From positions 1-64,000 of the forward strand of contig CADEFT010000032.1 in the NCBI GenBank assembly GCA_902826685.1: a stretch of DNA of 64,000 bases, read 5' to 3'. This document shows, in pieces, positions 60,499 to 64,000 of this stretch (within the stretch, counting starts at the first letter, position 1; each line of letters begins with the position of its first letter). Under the pieces are notes generated by a model. It was not told the origin of the DNA. It searched no databases and saw only the letters and a program-made list of their open reading frames with translations. Both the position numbers and the translations under genes were made by a program. Origin of the DNA: an uncultured Acidobacteriota bacterium (GTDB lineage Bacteria; Acidobacteriota; Terriglobia; Bryobacterales; Bryobacteraceae).

Positions 60499-63400
60499 TC
60501 AGAACTCGATGCGCAGCCGCATCTGCACTTCCCGGCTGGCGCTCTTCTCTCTGGGCGCGCCGCCGCCCTGCAGTCCGAAGATCTGGCCCACCTGTCCCGT
60601 CACCGTAATGTTGCTATTGGGGAAGGCATAGTGTGGCGTATTGAAAATATCGGTGATCATCGCCTGGTAATTCAACCGCAGCTTTTCGGTTAGCTTCCAT
60701 TCCTTGACCACTGAAAGGTGATGCAAATTCTGCCCCGGCCCTTCGAGGATGAACACACCGGAATTGCCGAAGCGTCCTGCGTTGGCGGGTGGAGCCGCGA
60801 AGGCACTGGCATCAAACCAGCGCGTGGGGCGGCGTTCTCCCGGAGCCAGGTTGCCGTCGGAGATGCGATCGGGCAGCCCCACGGTCGTATTGGTGTTCGA
60901 AGCGTCGAGCCCCGAATACATCGGCGAGAAGTATTGCCCGCTCTGGAAATAGCTAACCCAGTTGGTCATCCAACCGCCGAGCACATGCTGCACCACGCCC
61001 GGCGCGTTCGCCAGATAGCGCCGGCCCTTACCGACCGGAATGTCGTAGTTGAAGTTCATCACAGCGCGATGGCGCGAATTGTACTGATCGCGGTTCCAAA
61101 ACGAATGGCTGTAGGGATTCTCGAGGTTCAGGTAGTCCGCCATGGAATTGGAGAAGGTGTAGTGTCCGTCGAACTTCACCGGTCCCATCTTACGGGTGAC
61201 CTGGATCTGCCCGGCGTCGTATTTCGACCGTCCATCCGATTGCCAGAAGCCCGTGTTGACGAACGGCTGATAGGGCCGTCGCGCCGCCGTAAAGGGCGTG
61301 GTGCTCGGCCGCGGCTTGTTCAACTGCAACTGATAGTTCAGCCCGCGGCTGCGCGATCCGATATAGGACAGGCGAAGGCCGAAGCCCGCGAGCTCTTTCT
61401 CAACGCTGGCGTTGAACTGATGAATGGCGCCGTGTTTGGTCGAAAGCGGAAATCCAACGATGCTCTGCGAAGGCGCGGCGGCGGCCGCCGCCAGCGACAC
61501 CGGAAACGGATTCGGGAACGACAGGAACTGCGAGGCGCCGGGATCGTTGAAATAGGTCTCGCTGATCTGGAACGGCCCGCCGGTTTGAATGCGCGTGAAC
61601 TGGCCCAGGGCTTCGCTATAAATGCCGTATCCGCCGCGCAGCACGAAATCGTCCTTGATGCGGTAAGCGCCGCCAATGCGCGGACGGAACAGCGTCTTGG
61701 GCGGACTCGGAACCACGTCGCCCGCCGCCAGTAGGATGTTCCTGGGATAGAGAGCGCTCACTTTTCCCAACGCGTCCTGCGGCACGTAGACCGTGTTGGT
61801 ATCGGGGCTCCAGTTGAATTGCAGATTGTCGGCATAGACGGGGGAAGAGAAGTAGTCCCACCGCAGGCCAAGGTCGAGCGTCAGCTTGCGGCTCACTTTA
61901 ACGGTGTCCTGCGCGAACATGGCGAATTCATAAACGCTGCGGAACCGGTTGGTGAATGGGTCCAGGCGCTGGCTCGATCTCGGCAGGCCCAGCAGGAAAT
62001 CGGCATAAGCTTCGCCGGACAGTGTGCCGTCGAAGGTGAAATTGCCATACGTGCCTTCGGGAATGCCGCCGTTGAAATCGCGGAACCAGCGCAACTCGCC
62101 GCCGAATTTCATTACGTGGCTGCCTTTGTTCCAGGTGAGCGAATTGGCGAACGTGAAATCGTTGCGGTCCAGATTGACGCCGCCCGGCTGCACGCGCAGC
62201 GTCGTGACGCCGGTGATATTCATGGTGGGGAAACCCATGGCTTTCAGGCCGCGTGGATTCACGCCCTGCAGGCCGAGCGCCGATACCACCGAATCGCCGG
62301 TCACCGGCTGGAAGCCCTTGATCTCGCCGCCATCGTCGAAGTAGTCTTTCGCCCAGCCCCAACGGAACGTGTTGACCAAGGTGGGCGAGAAGATGTGCGT
62401 ATCGGTGACCACGATGGAGAAATGATTGCGCAGCCGCGTCCACGTGCCGACGTTGGGAAACGAACCCGCCAGAATATAGGGCGTGATGCGATTGATGAAG
62501 CGTCCGAAGATGGTGTTGTTTTCGGTCAGCTTATGGTCGATGCGGTCGGTGGTGGAATCCCATTTGAACAGATCGAGCGCATAAGGATGCAGGAATCCAT
62601 AGTTGTTCGTCACCACGCCGGGTCCGCCCGCGTTCGGCCGGGGGATGTAGGTATCCTGCGTTTTGACGGCCATCGGATTAAAACGGCTGACTGGCAAAAT
62701 GTTTCCGGGCAGCGGCTGGCCGTTCAGGGGATCGCGCACCTGCACCGGCCGCGCTTGCGTCAACAGGCGCGAAAAATCGCCGCCGCGGAACGCGTCCGTG
62801 GGCACGTTGCGATTGAAGAAGGTGGCCGACGGAATGCGCACCAGACTGTAGGCGGCGTAAAAGAATGTGCGGTTCTTGATGATCGGTCCGCTGAAGTGGC
62901 CGCCGCCGCGATGTTCTTTGTACGGCACCTTGACCGGCGAGAAGGTCTGCCGCGCGTTCAGCGCCGAGTTGATGAAATCGTAGTAGGCCTTGCCGTGGAA
63001 CTGGTTGGTGCCGCTTTTGCCGGTCATGCCGAAGTTGGCGACGCGGCCGAACTCGGCCGAATTCCCCACCGCCACCACCTGCAGTTCTTCGAAGTCGTTC
63101 ATGTTCTGCACCAGGTTGACGGTGCCGTCGCTAAGGATGCCGTCCATCGATTCGGTCACCTGGCTCGGCGGCTGTCCGGCGAAGCGCAGCCCCCAGCCGC
63201 CCATGTCCGTTTGCACGTTCGGAAGCGTGGTCATGTAGGCCTGCGGAAAAAAGCTCTGGCTCAGCGGACTGTCGACGAACTGCTGTTTGTTGAAACCGTC
63301 GGCGATCTGAGAGCCTTCGGTTTCAATCACGGCCGAGCCGCCGGTTACGGTGACTTCGGCGCCCACCGCGCCCAGTTCCAGCGCCAGATCGAGGCGGCGC

Positions 63401-63717
63401 GTTTCGCGCGCGGTGATGCGAATGTCGTCCGCCACCACCCCTTTGAAGCCGGCCGCCGCCGCGTTCAGGCGGTATTGGCCGGGCGTGAGATAAGGAATTT
63501 CAAATTCGCCCGATTCATTCGTTTCGGTTTGACGGGCGATGCCGGTTTCCTTGTTTGTAAGGTTCACCGAGACCTTGGGAACCACCGCGCCCGCCGGATC
63601 GGTGGCCACGCCGCGGAGAGTCGAAAGATCGGTCTGGGCATGGGCGGCGGCCGTTAGAAATGCGATCAGACTTGCGACAACGAGGCGCTTGGTCGGAATG
63701 GAGGGTAGGCAAGTCAT
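60499..63717 (-). CDS. TonB-dependent receptor, Oar-like, with carboxypeptidase-regulatory domain
   Basis: 1,072-residue outer-membrane receptor. The ATG at 63717 opens a signal peptide (LVVASLIAFLTAAAHAQ); the reading up to 63849 adds a basic non-signal stretch and is rejected. The regulatory domain is LRGVATDPAGAVVPKVSVN to TPGQYRLNAAAAGF. The plug contains DFEELQVVAVGNSAEFGRVANFG, followed by a large barrel ending in MRLRIEF. A minus-strand TTGACC-N16-GATAAA lies just upstream. The SGNH/TPR gene follows 2 bp after its stop, suggesting a shared role in processing an esterified glycan or lipid-like solute (inference). Confidence 0.92.
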   Translation of the reverse strand: MTCLPSIPTKRLVVASLIAFLTAAAHAQTDLSTLRGVATDPAGAVVPKVSVNLTNKETGIARQTETNESGEFEIPYLTPGQYRLNAAAAGFKGVVADDIRITARETRRLDLALELGAVGAEVTVTGGSAVIETEGSQIADGFNKQQFVDSPLSQSFFPQAYMTTLPNVQTDMGGWGLRFAGQPPSQVTESMDGILSDGTVNLVQNMNDFEELQVVAVGNSAEFGRVANFGMTGKSGTNQFHGKAYYDFINSALNARQTFSPVKVPYKEHRGGGHFSGPIIKNRTFFYAAYSLVRIPSATFFNRNVPTDAFRGGDFSRLLTQARPVQVRDPLNGQPLPGNILPVSRFNPMAVKTQDTYIPRPNAGGPGVVTNNYGFLHPYALDLFKWDSTTDRIDHKLTENNTIFGRFINRITPYILAGSFPNVGTWTRLRNHFSIVVTDTHIFSPTLVNTFRWGWAKDYFDDGGEIKGFQPVTGDSVVSALGLQGVNPRGLKAMGFPTMNITGVTTLRVQPGGVNLDRNDFTFANSLTWNKGSHVMKFGGELRWFRDFNGGIPEGTYGNFTFDGTLSGEAYADFLLGLPRSSQRLDPFTNRFRSVYEFAMFAQDTVKVSRKLTLDLGLRWDYFSSPVYADNLQFNWSPDTNTVYVPQDALGKVSALYPRNILLAAGDVVPSPPKTLFRPRIGGAYRIKDDFVLRGGYGIYSEALGQFTRIQTGGPFQISETYFNDPGASQFLSFPNPFPVSLAAAAAAPSQSIVGFPLSTKHGAIHQFNASVEKELAGFGLRLSYIGSRSRGLNYQLQLNKPRPSTTPFTAARRPYQPFVNTGFWQSDGRSKYDAGQIQVTRKMGPVKFDGHYTFSNSMADYLNLENPYSHSFWNRDQYNSRHRAVMNFNYDIPVGKGRRYLANAPGVVQHVLGGWMTNWVSYFQSGQYFSPMYSGLDASNTNTTVGLPDRISDGNLAPGERRPTRWFDASAFAAPPANAGRFGNSGVFILEGPGQNLHHLSVVKEWKLTEKLRLNYQAMITDIFNTPHYAFPNSNITVTGQVGQIFGLQGGGAPREKSASREVQMRLRIEF

Positions 63718-63727
63718 GCCTTGAAGA

Positions 63728-63755
63728 TTTATCACGCTCCGAAGCAAGGGGTCAA
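63728..63755 (-). promoter_or_regulatory. Putative promoter of the third TonB receptor (TTGACC-N16-GATAAA)
   Basis: On the minus strand TTGACC (5 of 6, at 63750-63755) and GATAAA (4 of 6, at 63728-63733) are 16 bases apart. The ATG is 10 bases after the -10-like box, so the leader is only a few bases. AAGG next to the ATG is too close to be a good Shine-Dalgarno. Confidence 0.45.
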
Positions 63756-63821
63756 CTTTCTGTGGCCGCTTTCGCCTGCGGGCCGCGCTATGCAAATCGA
63801 AGGAAGAAGGAGGAACACCCA

Positions 63822-64000
63822 ATGACGCAACCCGGCATCGTCGGAACATGGAAGCTGATCAGCTACAGGCGCACGGCGGCCGACGGCTCCATCACTCACC
63901 CGCAGGGAGAGAGCCCGCTGGGCAGGCTCAGCTACGATGCCGCCGGGCGTGTCTCGGCTCTCCTGATGCGGAGGACGCGCCCTGGCGCCGCGATCCAATC
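63822..64000 (+). CDS. Lipocalin-like domain protein, cut by the window edge
   Basis: First 59 codons only; the stop lies beyond the window. A strong AGGAGG sits 8 bases before the ATG. IVGTWKLISYRRTAADG and SPLGRLSYDAAGRVSALLM match lipocalin-like (Lipocalin_5/DUF) proteins that begin with GTWKL and have a PxGxLxYxxxGxMSA block. Small cytoplasmic or secreted beta-barrel; function unknown. It is divergent from the third TonB receptor. Confidence 0.75.
   Translation, partial: MTQPGIVGTWKLISYRRTAADGSITHPQGESPLGRLSYDAAGRVSALLMRRTRPGAAIQ

Noticed and set aside
61819..63657. A 612-codon plus-strand frame inside the third TonB receptor
   Set aside because: Antisense shadow of the receptor; no recognisable motif.

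Overview
The window is a GC-rich (by eye), gene-dense piece of a bacterial chromosome. It most likely comes from Acidobacteriota, close to the Solibacter/Bryobacter group. Supporting traits are three ~1,080-residue Oar-like TonB-dependent receptors that begin with a carboxypeptidase-regulatory-like domain, a DUF1549/DUF1553 cytochrome protein paired with a DUF1501 protein, many Tat-exported sugar or acid enzymes, and a succinate dehydrogenase with one large membrane anchor. This placement is inference from gene content. I see no rRNA, tRNA, CRISPR array, phage or intact insertion sequence. No gap between genes exceeds 300 bases. The largest are 38018-38306 (a decayed beta-propeller relic), 58332-58573 (decayed tandem repeats) and 17863-18085 (a promoter and leader).

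Layout. 62-7072 (+): TonB receptor, SMP-30 lactonase, Nudix hydrolase, MutS2. 7077-9201 (-): an unknown exported protein and a RibBA whose GTP-cyclohydrolase half looks dead. 9257-10955 (+): a five-haem cytochrome and a Tat-exported FMN hydroxy-acid oxidase. 10939-12081 (-): thioredoxin-like protein. 12086-17862 (+): an overlapping four-gene operon of a cytochrome/DUF1549/DUF1553 protein, DUF1501 protein, P-loop kinase and exported DegT-type aminotransferase. 18086-19408 (+): exported helical-repeat protein. 19421-22041: xylulokinase divergent from an exported mannonate dehydratase. 22198-28173: cold-shock protein, PAP2 phosphatase, MGDG-synthase-like glycosyltransferase, aldo/keto reductase, alpha/beta hydrolase, helix-hairpin-helix lipoprotein, amino acid permease. 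28188-36581: ThiE, a second hydrolase, and a minus-strand run of FabG, sugar transferase, PRTase and amidase, divergent from UbiD. 36653-40901: RsbU-type phosphatase, LipA, MBL hydrolase, pseudouridine synthase. 40926-48922: second TonB receptor, FAD oxidase, beta-propeller protein with a broken 5' end, radical SAM enzyme, LysR regulator. 48963-52814 (-): succinate dehydrogenase operon with a small helical-repeat gene at its end. 52953-57769: LOG protein, exported sugar isomerase, M16 protease. 57777-60496: DHFR-like protein and SGNH/TPR protein around a triplicated gene junction. 60499-63717 (-): third TonB receptor. The right edge cuts a lipocalin-like gene.

Biology. The cell appears to import polymer-derived solutes through TonB receptors and to process sugars, lactones and hydroxy acids partly outside the cytoplasm: SMP-30, FMN oxidase with cytochrome, mannonate dehydratase, sugar isomerase and aminotransferase all carry export signals. 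It respires through succinate dehydrogenase.

Two patterns run across the window. Several genes lack a Shine-Dalgarno sequence and have a -10-like hexamer only 7-13 bases before the start codon, suggesting leaderless or near-leaderless mRNAs. Convergent genes repeatedly abut or overlap tail-to-tail with no visible intrinsic terminator.
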